Shown here piece after piece: positions 1 to 7,314 of a stretch of 15,253 nt of DNA; the stretch's first letter is position 1; each line of letters starts with the position of its first letter. Below the pieces are notes generated by a model, which was not told where the DNA came from, searched no databases, and saw nothing but the letters and a program-made list of their open reading frames with translations. The position numbers and the translations under genes are program-made. The stretch covers positions 1 through 15,253 of the forward strand of contig DAOUPU010000042.1 of NCBI GenBank assembly GCA_030625995.1, read 5' to 3'. This stretch comes from Flavobacteriaceae bacterium. Lineage in GTDB: Bacteria; Bacteroidota; Bacteroidia; Flavobacteriales; Flavobacteriaceae.

Positions 1-1577
1 GTTTCTTTAGCCGTTTTATCTGCATCAGCGTTAGCTTCCGCATCAGCTTTCATTTTTTTGATATCATCTTCAGACAGACCGGATGAAGCTTCAATACGAA
101 TATTGTGTTCCTTACCTGTTCCTTTATCTTTAGCCGATACATGGATTATACCATTGGCATCGATATCAAATGTTACCTCAATTTGAGGAACCCCTCTGCG
201 TGCCGGTGGAATGGAATCTAAATGAAACCTACCAATTGTATTATTATCTGCTGCCATTGCTCTTTCACCTTGTAATACATGAATTTCTACAGATGGTTGG
301 TTATCGGCAGCAGTTGAAAATACCTGGGATTTTTTCGTTGGAATTGTTGTATTGGCTTCTATTAAAGTCGTCATTACATTACCCATAGTTTCAATACCTA
401 AAGAAAGCGGAGTAACATCTAACAACAATACATCTTTTACATCACCAGTTAAAACACCTCCTTGAATTGCAGCTCCAATTGCCACTACCTCATCAGGATT
501 CACTCCTTTTGAAGGTTTTTTTCCAAAGAACTTTTCAACTTCCTCCTGTATTCTTGGAATACGTGTTGAACCACCTACTAAAAGTACCTCATCAATATCT
601 GATTTCGATAAATCAGCATCTTTTAATGCTTTTGCTACCGGTGACATTGAACGTTTGATCAAAGAATCAGCAAGTTTCTCAAACTGTGCTCTGGTTAAAG
701 CTCTTACCAAGTGTTTCGGTCCTGATGCTGTAGCAGTTACATAAGGTAAATTAATTTCAGTTTGTGAACTTGAAGATAATTCTATCTTAGCTTTTTCTGC
801 AGCTTCTTTTAATCTTTGTAAAGCCATTGGGTCTTTACGCAAATCAATATTTTCTTCTTTATTGAATTCTTCGGCCAACCAGTCGATAATAACCTGATCA
901 AAATCATCACCACCTAAATGTGTGTCTCCATTTGTTGAAAGTACTTCAAAAACGCCATCTCCGATTTCTAAGATAGAAATATCAAATGTACCACCACCTA
1001 AATCATAGACAGCTATTTTTTTATCCGCACCTGACTTGTCCAATCCATAGGCCAATGCAGCCGCCGTTGGTTCATTTATAATTCGGCTAACTTTTAAACC
1101 AGCTATTTCACCAGCTTCTTTGGTTGCCTGGCGTTGGGCATCATTAAAATAAGCCGGTACTGTTACCACAGCTTCTTTTACTTCGTGACCTAAATAATCC
1201 TCGGCAGTCTTTTTCATTTTTTGCAATACCATAGCAGAAATCTCTTGTGGAGTATATAATCTTCCATCGATATCTACTCTTGGAGTATCGTTATCTCCTT
1301 TTACTACCTTATAAGGTACTCTTCCCACTTCCGTTTTACATTCAGAAAATTTGTTTCCCATAAATCTTTTGATAGAATATATGGTTTTTACCGGGTTAGT
1401 TACGGCCTGACGTTTGGCAGGGTCACCAACTTTACGTTCACCATCTTCAACAAAAGCAACAATAGATGGAGTAGTTCTTTTTCCTTCAGCGTTAGGAATT
1501 ACAACAGGCTCATTACCCTCCATTACAGATACGCATGAATTTGTGGTTCCTAAATCTATTCCTATTATTTTACTCAT
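1..1577 (-). CDS. dnaK: Molecular chaperone DnaK (Hsp70), 3' end cut by window
   Basis: ATP-dependent Hsp70 chaperone of the cytosol, which works with DnaJ and GrpE to fold and disaggregate proteins. The protein opens MSKIIGIDLGTTNSCVSVME, the phosphate-1 loop of the Hsp70 ATPase. DLGGGTFD (phosphate-2) is at about residues 192-199 and NEPTAAALAYGLDK lies near 168. The linker DVLLLDVTPLSLGIET leads into the substrate-binding domain. The visible part ends in SEDDIKKMKADAEANADAD, which aligns with the start of the helical lid. About 525 of the usual ~635 residues are present; the rest lies before base 1. The reading frame is intact between the start codon and base 3, so there is no net frameshift. 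The start ATG (1575-1577) is preceded by an A/T-rich leader without a Shine-Dalgarno site. It is divergent from the glycosyl hydrolase gene, with a likely heat-shock control region between them. Confidence 0.98.
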   Translation of the reverse strand, partial: MSKIIGIDLGTTNSCVSVMEGNEPVVIPNAEGKRTTPSIVAFVEDGERKVGDPAKRQAVTNPVKTIYSIKRFMGNKFSECKTEVGRVPYKVVKGDNDTPRVDIDGRLYTPQEISAMVLQKMKKTAEDYLGHEVKEAVVTVPAYFNDAQRQATKEAGEIAGLKVSRIINEPTAAALAYGLDKSGADKKIAVYDLGGGTFDISILEIGDGVFEVLSTNGDTHLGGDDFDQVIIDWLAEEFNKEENIDLRKDPMALQRLKEAAEKAKIELSSSSQTEINLPYVTATASGPKHLVRALTRAQFEKLADSLIKRSMSPVAKALKDADLSKSDIDEVLLVGGSTRIPRIQEEVEKFFGKKPSKGVNPDEVVAIGAAIQGGVLTGDVKDVLLLDVTPLSLGIETMGNVMTTLIEANTTIPTKKSQVFSTAADNQPSVEIHVLQGERAMAADNNTIGRFHLDSIPPARRGVPQIEVTFDIDANGIIHVSAKDKGTGKEHNIRIEASSGLSEDDIKKMKADAEANADADKTAKE

Positions 1578-1624
1578 AATTTTATATTTTTTAATTAATT
1601 TAATTTCAATTTCTGAAAATATAA

Positions 1625-1697
1625 TGTCAATCATTATGCCATTGCTTCATTTTATTTATTTTGGCAGAAATGCCTTTTTAAAAATGACAGAGTGGCA
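1625..1697 (-). promoter_or_regulatory. Putative dnaK control region with five TGNCA pentamers
   Basis: Five copies of the self-complementary pentamer TGNCA lie within 73 bp upstream of dnaK: 1625-1629, 1637-1641, 1662-1666, 1685-1689 and 1693-1697. A 9-mer TGGCAGAAA is repeated directly at 1662-1670 and 1693-1701, 31 bp apart, close to three helical turns. GGCAGAAATGCC (1663-1674) is an inverted repeat. The spacing and position suggest regulator binding sites, but no named operator was recognised. CIRCE (TTAGCACTC...) is absent. On the minus strand, TGGCATAATGATTGAC (1641 down to 1626) resembles a sigma-54 -24/-12 element but has GA where GC is expected. A weak -7-like TATATTTT lies at 1623-1616. 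The regulatory role is inferred. Confidence 0.5.
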
Positions 1698-1823
1698 GAA
1701 ACAAGGCTTTTCCTTGTATTATTTTAGTAATTGCGGAACAAATTTTACTATTTTAAAAGGGAAGAACAGTACCAATATTTAATTAACTTTAAAGTGGAAA
1801 TCGCGTACTTTTAAACTCTTTTT

Positions 1824-1831
1824 TACGTTTG
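1824..1831 (+). promoter_or_regulatory. -7 promoter motif for the glycosyl hydrolase gene
   Basis: TACGTTTG matches the Bacteroidota -7 consensus TAnnTTTG and ends 28 nt before the ATG at 1860. No clear TTTG -33 box is seen at the usual distance. Confidence 0.5.
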
Positions 1832-1859
1832 TAATAAGAAATAAATCAATTTTAGTATA

Positions 1860-3371
1860 ATGAAAAATTATTTAGTCCTAATTCTATTCTTTATATACCA
1901 ATCCACTTTTTCCCAGCAAAATATAGGAAGAGAATTCAGAGGGGTCTGGATCGCCACAAAAGAAAATATAGACTGGCCTAGTTCAAAATCTTTAACTACA
2001 GAGCAACAAAAAAAAGAGATCATAGAACTTTTAGATCTATTTAAAAGTTTAAACTTCAATGCTATTATATTTCAAATAAGGCCTTCTGCTGACGCATTTT
2101 ACAATTCAAAATACGAACCCTGGTCTTCTTATTTATCTGGGGAAAATGACAAGGCTCCTGCACCGTATTACGATCCTTTGGCCTTTATAATTTCTGAAAC
2201 CCATAAACGAGGTATGGAATTTCATGCCTGGTTAAACCCATATAGAGCCATAGTAAATTATAAAAAATTTCAATCGAATCCTTTTCCTTTAACCTATGAA
2301 AAACCCGAATGGTTTATCAATTATGGAAAAAATAAATACTTTGACCCGGGAATACCTGAAGTTAGAAGCTATACCAACAGTATAGTTGCAGATATTGTTC
2401 AAAATTATGATGTGGATGCGATACATTTTGATGATTATTTTTATCCTTATAAAATTGCAAAAGAGAAATTTCCTGATGAGGCTTCTTTTAAAGAATTTGG
2501 AGGGAAATTCTACCCCAAGCATGTTGATGATTGGAGAAGAAACAATGTCAATTTAATTATTGAAGAGCTCTATACTACTATCAAAACAATCAAACCGTGG
2601 GTACAATTTGGTATAAGTCCCTTTGGTGTTTGGCGAAATAAAAATGTAGATCCAAAAGGGTCCGATACTCAGGCAGGACAAACAAATTATGACGATCTGT
2701 ACGCTGATGTACTATTTTGGCTAAAAAATAAGTGGTTGGACTATGTTCTGCCTCAAGATTATTGGCATATTGGATTTAAAAAGGCAGATTATATAAAAGT
2801 GGCAAGATGGTGGTCAGAGAATAATTTTGACACAAACTTGTATATCGGTCAAGGAATGTATCGACTAGGGAGCAATAAAAGCAAGGCTTGGAAAAAGGAA
2901 AACAAAACTGAAATAGAAAAACAACTCGATTTCAACAGATCAATTTCCAATATAAACGGATCGGCCTATTTTAGCGCCAAAAGCTTTTTTAAAAATCCAC
3001 TGGGAATTAATGATATACTAAAAAAGGAATACTATTCTAATGTTATACTTCCTCCATCCACAAATCATAATCAGAAGTTCACCCCTGAAGCCGTGATTAA
3101 TGTTAAATTCACAAAAGAGAAAAATAAAATATTTAAATTGAGCTGGGATATTATACCGGAAAACAAGGAAAAAGAGGCAAATAAATTTTTAGTTTATCAA
3201 TTCAAATCCGACGAGATGGTGGATTTAGACAAACAATCAAAAATTATTGAACTAACCGGCCACAAATTTATTGAAATGAGTAAAAAAGATCTCAAAAATG
3301 GGAATGTATTCCATATTATTGCAGTAAGCAGGAACAATAACATAAGCACATCTGCACAATATATAAAGTAA
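1860..3371 (+). CDS. Secreted family-10-like glycosyl hydrolase (GHL10/DUF187, YngK-like)
   Basis: Predicted exported carbohydrate-active protein of the glycosyl-hydrolase-like 10 family (DUF187, as in B. subtilis YngK); members are thought to act on cell-wall or other polysaccharides, but the substrate is not known here. Residues 1-18 form a signal peptide (hydrophobic LVLILFFIYQ, then STFSQ). The TIM-barrel blocks follow in order: REFRGVWIATKENIDWPS (25-42), FQIRPSADAFYNSKYEPWSS (71-90), FHAWLNPYRA (121-130), FDPGIPEVR (161-169), VDAIHFDDYFYPY (184-196, with acidic residues typical of the active-site strand) and GISPFGVWRN near 255. DYVLPQDYW comes later in the barrel. The last ~100 residues look like a fibronectin-III-like or accessory domain. 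At 503 residues it is full length for the family. It is a single gene that converges on the pentapeptide gene with 9 bp between stop codons. Confidence 0.9.
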   Translation: MKNYLVLILFFIYQSTFSQQNIGREFRGVWIATKENIDWPSSKSLTTEQQKKEIIELLDLFKSLNFNAIIFQIRPSADAFYNSKYEPWSSYLSGENDKAPAPYYDPLAFIISETHKRGMEFHAWLNPYRAIVNYKKFQSNPFPLTYEKPEWFINYGKNKYFDPGIPEVRSYTNSIVADIVQNYDVDAIHFDDYFYPYKIAKEKFPDEASFKEFGGKFYPKHVDDWRRNNVNLIIEELYTTIKTIKPWVQFGISPFGVWRNKNVDPKGSDTQAGQTNYDDLYADVLFWLKNKWLDYVLPQDYWHIGFKKADYIKVARWWSENNFDTNLYIGQGMYRLGSNKSKAWKKENKTEIEKQLDFNRSISNINGSAYFSAKSFFKNPLGINDILKKEYYSNVILPPSTNHNQKFTPEAVINVKFTKEKNKIFKLSWDIIPENKEKEANKFLVYQFKSDEMVDLDKQSKIIELTGHKFIEMSKKDLKNGNVFHIIAVSRNNNISTSAQYIK

Positions 3372-3380
3372 ATTAAGTTT

Positions 3381-3953
3381 TTAGTCTATTTCAATATTAT
3401 ATTTATTGAGTAAGCCACTTACATTCGCCAGGGAGAACTTGGCTTTGGCAATTTGATTAAGTTCCGGATCAATGGAATAATTGAAGGCGGTTCTAAAATC
3501 GGTATTTCTTAAAACAGTGTTTTCAAAAATAGCCCTATTTAGGTCGCAATTTATAAAATTCATTCCCGCCAAATCTGTTTCAGTAAAATCGACTTCTAAT
3601 AAACTGCAATCTTTAAATTTACTGCTCCTCAACTCGAGGTGATAGAAGGATGATAAATTCAATTGACAGGCTTCAAACTCAACTTTAAAAAGCATCTTAT
3701 TACATTTTTCAAATTGTGCACCAAGTATTTTACAATTTTTAAACCTCACTTCACGGAAGGAAGTATTAGTTAATTGTAGTGTACTAAAATTACATGTATC
3801 GAAATCACAATTTAAAAAATTTATATCTGATAAATTTGTATTTGAAAAGTCACAATTGATGAATGTACAATACTCATAATCCTCATTATCAATATCACTT
3901 CTGGTGAAATCGATTCCATTAAATTCCTCATCCTGAACGTAGTTCTTATTCAT
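3381..3953 (-). CDS. Pentapeptide-repeat protein, Qnr-like
   Basis: 190-residue cytosolic protein built almost wholly of pentapeptide repeats. The central Phe/Leu recurs every fifth residue: F31, F36, L41, F46, F51, F56, L61, F66, F71, then F93, L98, F103, L108, F113, L118, F123, L128, F133, L138, F143, L148, F153. The shift in phase between F81 and F93 indicates a loop breaking the right-handed beta-helix, as loops do in Qnr and MfpA. The C-terminus (VSGLLNKYNIEID) resembles the end of Qnr proteins. Qnr/MfpA are dimeric DNA mimics that bind DNA gyrase or topoisomerase IV and give quinolone protection; whether this protein does so is inference. It is last in a minus-strand cluster, 23 nt after yaaA, but has its own -7 motif (TACGTTTG). 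The start is ATG 3951-3953. Confidence 0.85.
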   Translation of the reverse strand: MNKNYVQDEEFNGIDFTRSDIDNEDYEYCTFINCDFSNTNLSDINFLNCDFDTCNFSTLQLTNTSFREVRFKNCKILGAQFEKCNKMLFKVEFEACQLNLSSFYHLELRSSKFKDCSLLEVDFTETDLAGMNFINCDLNRAIFENTVLRNTDFRTAFNYSIDPELNQIAKAKFSLANVSGLLNKYNIEID

Positions 3954-3958
3954 TAATC

Positions 3959-3966
3959 CAAACGTA
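3959..3966 (-). promoter_or_regulatory. -7 promoter motif directly before the pentapeptide gene
   Basis: On the minus strand TACGTTTG fits TAnnTTTG exactly and ends 5 nt before the ATG, so transcription from it would begin at or next to the start codon. No good -33 box is seen. Confidence 0.45.
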
Positions 3967-3976
3967 ATAACACAAT

Positions 3977-4735
3977 CTACCTTGTGAACATCAACTCTGT
4001 TTCTGTAGACATATTTGCATCAAATCCATACCCGCCAGAGTTAAATCCTTTTAGGTCGTCTATAGTATTAATATCATTTTCAATAATGTATCTTACCATT
4101 TGGCCTCTTGCCAATTTAGCAAATGTCATGATAGTTTTATACTCCCCGTTTTTAAGATCTTTAAATATTGGTGTAATGACAGGTACTTTCAATTCTTTTG
4201 ATTTAATTACCTTAAAATACTCATTACTGGCAAGATTAATGAATAATTCGTCCTTATCCAGTTCTTTATTAAGCTCCTCAGTAATAGTACTTCCCCAAAA
4301 CTGATACAAATTATTATTTTTGCCAATCTTTAATTTTGTACTCATCTCCAATCGATAGGCTTGTATTAGATCCATAGGTTTAAGCAAGCCATACTGACCA
4401 GACAAGATCCTTAGTTTATCTTGTAACTGCACCAATTTTTCCTTAGGGATCGTATTCACATCTAAACCTCTAAATACTTCTCCTGTAAAGGCGAATATAG
4501 CCTGTTTTGCATTTTCCGGAGTAAAAGGCAAATTCCATTCTTGATTTCGCTCATAATTCAATCTTCCTAAATTATCGGAAATAGACATTAATTTCGATAA
4601 GACTCTTGCTGATTTCTTTTTTAAAATCTTGTTCAACCGTTCAGCCTGTGGCAACAATATTGGCTGCGTATATTCAGAAATGGGAGATTCCGTTTCAAAA
4701 TTTAAAGACTTGGCTGGTGATATTATTATTTTCAT
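3977..4735 (-). CDS. yaaA: Peroxide stress protein YaaA (DUF328/UPF0246)
   Basis: Homologue of E. coli YaaA, a cytosolic DNA-binding protein induced by OxyR that lowers intracellular unincorporated iron and so limits Fenton damage during hydrogen peroxide stress. Family blocks are present throughout: MKIIISPAKSLNF at the N-terminus, AFTGEVFRGLD near 91-101, LSGQYGLLKPMDLIQAYRLE in the middle and ARGQMVRYIIE near 213-223. The 252-residue length equals the family norm. The start is ATG 4733-4735. It lies 25 nt after the VOC gene and 23 nt before the pentapeptide gene on the same strand, so co-transcription is likely, although a -7 motif also overlaps the VOC stop. Oxidative-stress control is known for the E. 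coli protein; no operator was recognised here. Confidence 0.95.
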   Translation of the reverse strand: MKIIISPAKSLNFETESPISEYTQPILLPQAERLNKILKKKSARVLSKLMSISDNLGRLNYERNQEWNLPFTPENAKQAIFAFTGEVFRGLDVNTIPKEKLVQLQDKLRILSGQYGLLKPMDLIQAYRLEMSTKLKIGKNNNLYQFWGSTITEELNKELDKDELFINLASNEYFKVIKSKELKVPVITPIFKDLKNGEYKTIMTFAKLARGQMVRYIIENDINTIDDLKGFNSGGYGFDANMSTETELMFTR

Positions 4736-4755
4736 ACTCTAGTTTTCTGTGATTA

Positions 4756-4763
4756 CAAATTTA
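4756..4763 (-). promoter_or_regulatory. -7 promoter motif before yaaA
   Basis: On the minus strand TAAATTTG fits TAnnTTTG, ends 20 nt before the yaaA ATG and overlaps the VOC stop codon. It may be an internal promoter of the cluster; no -33 box is evident. Confidence 0.35.
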
Positions 4764-5414
4764 AGTTATTTGATTAATTTTTCCGTTTACGAACTCAAAA
4801 TTATAATCTCCCTTTATTCTAAAATCGGATGTAAATGCTTCATCATCTGTTGGAAACCACTTTTTCTTCTTAGGGTTGACCAATATAAACATTCCCTCAT
4901 CATTTCCAACAGCGCAAAACCTTTCGAAATTACCGTCAAAAACATCAATTTCTTGTATTCCGTTTAATTTATGATAAGTCTTTTCTATTTGACTGGTTGC
5001 CATTCCAATTTCACTGATATTCAAAATTGATTTTGAAGAAAAATTAGCCTTATTATAATTCTTTAAATCCTTTCGAGAAATAAATTCAACAATATTGCTG
5101 TCTTCATCATAAAAATAAATTGCTTTTGCATTCCAGTTTTTAAAATCAGCAATTTCATTACCTTCAAAAGATAGAACTTTTACTCTTTTTTTTAACCAGA
5201 CCAAAGCTTCATTTTCTTTATTTGATGGAATATTGAATGCAAAATGGTAAGGCCTTACAATTTCTTTGCATTTAAATGTTAAGATACTTGAACCAATTTT
5301 CAAACTACCACTTTGTGATGTTCTATTAAATAGCTGTAATTCCAAAACATCAACGTAGAAATCCAATTGTTCGTTTAGCTTGTCAGTATAAATTATCAGT
5401 TCTTTTATCTTCAT
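4761..5414 (-). CDS. VOC (glyoxalase/dioxygenase) superfamily protein
   Basis: 217-residue protein of the vicinal-oxygen-chelate fold. Residues 1-113 form one beta-alpha-beta-beta-beta pair: IKELIIYTDKLNEQLDFYVDVL opens like a glyoxalase module, His57 in RPYHFAFNIP and Glu110 in SNIVEFISR stand at metal-ligand positions. A second, diverged half starts at LNISEIGMATSQIEKTYH (about 131-148). The usual His in the first strand is missing, so metal binding may be incomplete. The substrate is unknown; relatives act as glyoxalases, ring-cleaving dioxygenases or resistance proteins. The start is ATG 5412-5414. It is first in the cluster with yaaA (25-nt gap) and the pentapeptide gene. The 231-bp spacer upstream holds no clear TAnnTTTG motif on this strand. 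Confidence 0.85.
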   Translation of the reverse strand: MKIKELIIYTDKLNEQLDFYVDVLELQLFNRTSQSGSLKIGSSILTFKCKEIVRPYHFAFNIPSNKENEALVWLKKRVKVLSFEGNEIADFKNWNAKAIYFYDEDSNIVEFISRKDLKNYNKANFSSKSILNISEIGMATSQIEKTYHKLNGIQEIDVFDGNFERFCAVGNDEGMFILVNPKKKKWFPTDDEAFTSDFRIKGDYNFEFVNGKINQIT

Positions 5415-5573
5415 TGCTAAGTAAAATTAGTGTCATTCAAATAAATGAATAGAAAAATTCAATACTATATTTTTATTTTAAAATAAGGAGAATCTATTAA
5501 TTTCTTATTTGAAGAGTCAAATTACAGCCGAAAGATTGCGTATGGATAAATAATTTTGTTTGATATCGAACTT

Positions 5574-5611
5574 AAAAAAAGCTAAATTCGCAGGCTATGA
5601 TATGGTTCAGC
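5574..5611 (-). terminator. Weak candidate terminator after rluD
   Basis: Read on the minus strand, GCTGAA and TTTAGC can pair (one G-U) across a 26-nt loop, followed at once by seven T. It lies about 35 bp past the rluD stop. The stem is short, so the call is weak. The rest of the 5415-5645 spacer shows only a 7-bp inverted repeat (GATATCG/CGATATC). Confidence 0.3.
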
Positions 5612-5645
5612 AAAACGATATCTTGACAAGAAACCCAGCATAAAG

Positions 5646-6674
5646 CTAAACCTTCTGATTTAAAGTATAATTCCTCCATTTCAGTATACATTGTTGCATA
5701 TCTTCCGGTAATTCCGAATTAAAAGTCATATATTTTTTAGATACTGGATGTGTAAAGCCCAAAGTTTTAGCATGCAGGGCCTGGCGCGGTAATACTTTAA
5801 AACAATTGTCCACAAATTGTTTGTATTTGGTAAAGGTAGTTCCCTTTAAAATTCTATCTCCTCCGTACCTTTCATCATTAAATAAAGGATGTCCAATATA
5901 CTTAAAGTGTGCTCTTATTTGATGGGTTCTACCGGTTTCCAATTTACATTGTACCAGGGTAACGTAACTAAACCTTTCGATCACTTTATAATGTGTTACG
6001 GCATGTTTACCAAAATCCCCATCCGGAAAAACATTCATTTGTAATCTGTTCTTTAAACTTCTACCAATATTGCCCTCTATAATGCCTTTATCATTTTCAA
6101 TATTTCCCCATACCAAGGCTATGTATAATCTTTCTGTAGTTCTGTCAAAAAACTGTTTGGCCAAGTTGGCCATAGCGAATTCAGTTTTGGCAACAACTAA
6201 TAATCCACTGGTATCTTTGTCTATTCTATGGACAAGACCCGGACGTTCGTTGCTGTTTTTCGGTAAGTTCTCAAAATGATAGATCAATGCGTTCACTAAA
6301 GTTCCACTATAATTTCCATGACCCGGATGTACTACCATTCCCGCCGGTTTATTTACCACTATTACATCATCATCTTCATATTTTATGTCGATGGGAATAT
6401 CTTCGGCCACCAATAAATTTTCATGAGGTGGATGTGCTAAAACCACTCTTACATTATCATTTGCTTTAACTTTATGGTTGGATTTAACCATAGCATCATT
6501 AACTAGAACATTTCCTGCTTTTATGGCCTGTTGAATTTTATTACGAGTTGCATTCTCAATAAAGTTCATTAAAAATTTATCAACACGAAGAGGTTCCTGA
6601 CCAACACTAGCAGTAAAATTATAGTGCTCGTAAAGATCATCGTTGATTATATCTTCTGCATTCTCATTCATCAT
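5646..6674 (-). CDS. rluD: RluA/RluD-family 23S rRNA pseudouridine synthase
   Basis: Isomerises specific uridines of 23S rRNA to pseudouridine. An S4 RNA-binding domain lies at about residues 28-80 (RVDKFLMNFIENATRNKIQQ, then VLVND). The RluA-type catalytic domain follows, with VVNKPAGMVVHPGHG (106-120) and HRIDKDTSGLLVVAK (149-163), where Asp152 is the expected nucleophile. KHAVTHYKVIERF and ETGRTHQIRAHFKYIGHPL match RluD closely. At 342 residues it is full length. I chose ATG 6672-6674; an in-frame TTG one codon earlier is less likely. It begins 8 nt after the stop of the PASTA gene, so the two form an operon. Which uridines it modifies cannot be told; assignment to RluD rather than another RluA paralogue is by overall similarity. 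Confidence 0.93.
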   Translation of the reverse strand: MMNENAEDIINDDLYEHYNFTASVGQEPLRVDKFLMNFIENATRNKIQQAIKAGNVLVNDAMVKSNHKVKANDNVRVVLAHPPHENLLVAEDIPIDIKYEDDDVIVVNKPAGMVVHPGHGNYSGTLVNALIYHFENLPKNSNERPGLVHRIDKDTSGLLVVAKTEFAMANLAKQFFDRTTERLYIALVWGNIENDKGIIEGNIGRSLKNRLQMNVFPDGDFGKHAVTHYKVIERFSYVTLVQCKLETGRTHQIRAHFKYIGHPLFNDERYGGDRILKGTTFTKYKQFVDNCFKVLPRQALHAKTLGFTHPVSKKYMTFNSELPEDMQQCILKWRNYTLNQKV

Positions 6675-6682
6675 CAAATGTC

Positions 6683-7270
6683 CTATTTATAAACTTTGGT
6701 ATTTAAACTGTCTCTTTTTTGCAATCCATCTCCTAAGATCAAATCGATAGTTGTGTTCTTTGCTAATTTATCTCCAGGATTTATTTTTCTTTTATTGACT
6801 TCTAAGCTTCTTACAACATCAAGCCCTAAGTCTTTAATATACAATTCTTTACCAATATTAAATCCCATTGATTTTAATTGTATAACAACTTGTCTTTTCG
6901 TAAGACCAATAACTTTCGGTACGCTAATTTTTCTATAGGTAGAAGGATTTAGAGTTAAATATATTTTCCGATGCTCTTTTACGAAATCGCCCGCAGAGGG
7001 ATTTTGACTTATAACCGATCTGGGTGGATATTTAGGGTTAAACGATGCAGAATCAAGAACAAAAAAGGTGAGGTTCTCATCAGAAAGTATTTTCTCCGCT
7101 TCATCAGTTGATAATTTTTCCAGGTTAGGCACTTCAATTTTTTGATCATGCTTTGTATAATAGTGCATCCATTTGGAAAGACCAAAAAACAAAATAATCA
7201 CTACAACTCCCATAAAAATCATAGTCCTTAAAAACTCTTTACTCTTTAAATATTTTATTACTTTCATCAT
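6683..7270 (-). CDS. Membrane-anchored protein with two PASTA domains
   Basis: Residues 1-15 are basic and cytosolic, 16-32 are a single membrane span (TMIFMGVVVIILFFGLS), and the rest faces the periplasm. PASTA domain 1 spans about 44-109 (IEVPNLEKLSTDEAEKIL, then VISQNPSAGDFV) and PASTA domain 2 about 116-181 (ISVPKVIGLTKRQVVIQL, then KINPGDKLAKNTTIDLILG). PASTA domains of Ser/Thr kinases and penicillin-binding proteins bind muropeptides or beta-lactams. This protein has no kinase or transpeptidase domain. Its gene is upstream of rluD (8-nt gap) and divergent from ddl, so a link with peptidoglycan sensing or synthesis is plausible but inferred. The start is the first of two adjacent ATGs (7268-7270); the second gives a protein one residue shorter. 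Confidence 0.88.
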   Translation of the reverse strand: MMKVIKYLKSKEFLRTMIFMGVVVIILFFGLSKWMHYYTKHDQKIEVPNLEKLSTDEAEKILSDENLTFFVLDSASFNPKYPPRSVISQNPSAGDFVKEHRKIYLTLNPSTYRKISVPKVIGLTKRQVVIQLKSMGFNIGKELYIKDLGLDVVRSLEVNKRKINPGDKLAKNTTIDLILGDGLQKRDSLNTKVYK

Positions 7271-7284
7271 ACTTTATTATTTTC

Positions 7285-7292
7285 CAAATATA
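7285..7292 (-). promoter_or_regulatory. -7 promoter motif for the PASTA-rluD operon
   Basis: On the minus strand TATATTTG fits TAnnTTTG and ends 14 nt before the ATG. The place where a -33 box would lie falls at the left end of the 208-bp inverted-repeat element. Confidence 0.45.
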
Positions 7293-7314
7293 CTTTAAAA
7301 ATTGATATCATTAT

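Noticed and set aside
1626..1641. Sigma-54 promoter for dnaK
   Set aside because: GG and the spacing fit, but the near-invariant GC at -12 is GA, so it is kept only as a possibility within the control region.
1663..1697. CIRCE/HrcA operator upstream of dnaK
   Set aside because: The 9-bp arms TTAGCACTC/GAGTGCTAA are absent; the inverted repeat here is short and of different sequence.
1414..1782. 122-codon plus-strand open frame
   Set aside because: Antisense to the dnaK start and reaching into the divergent control region; no domain. A shadow of dnaK.
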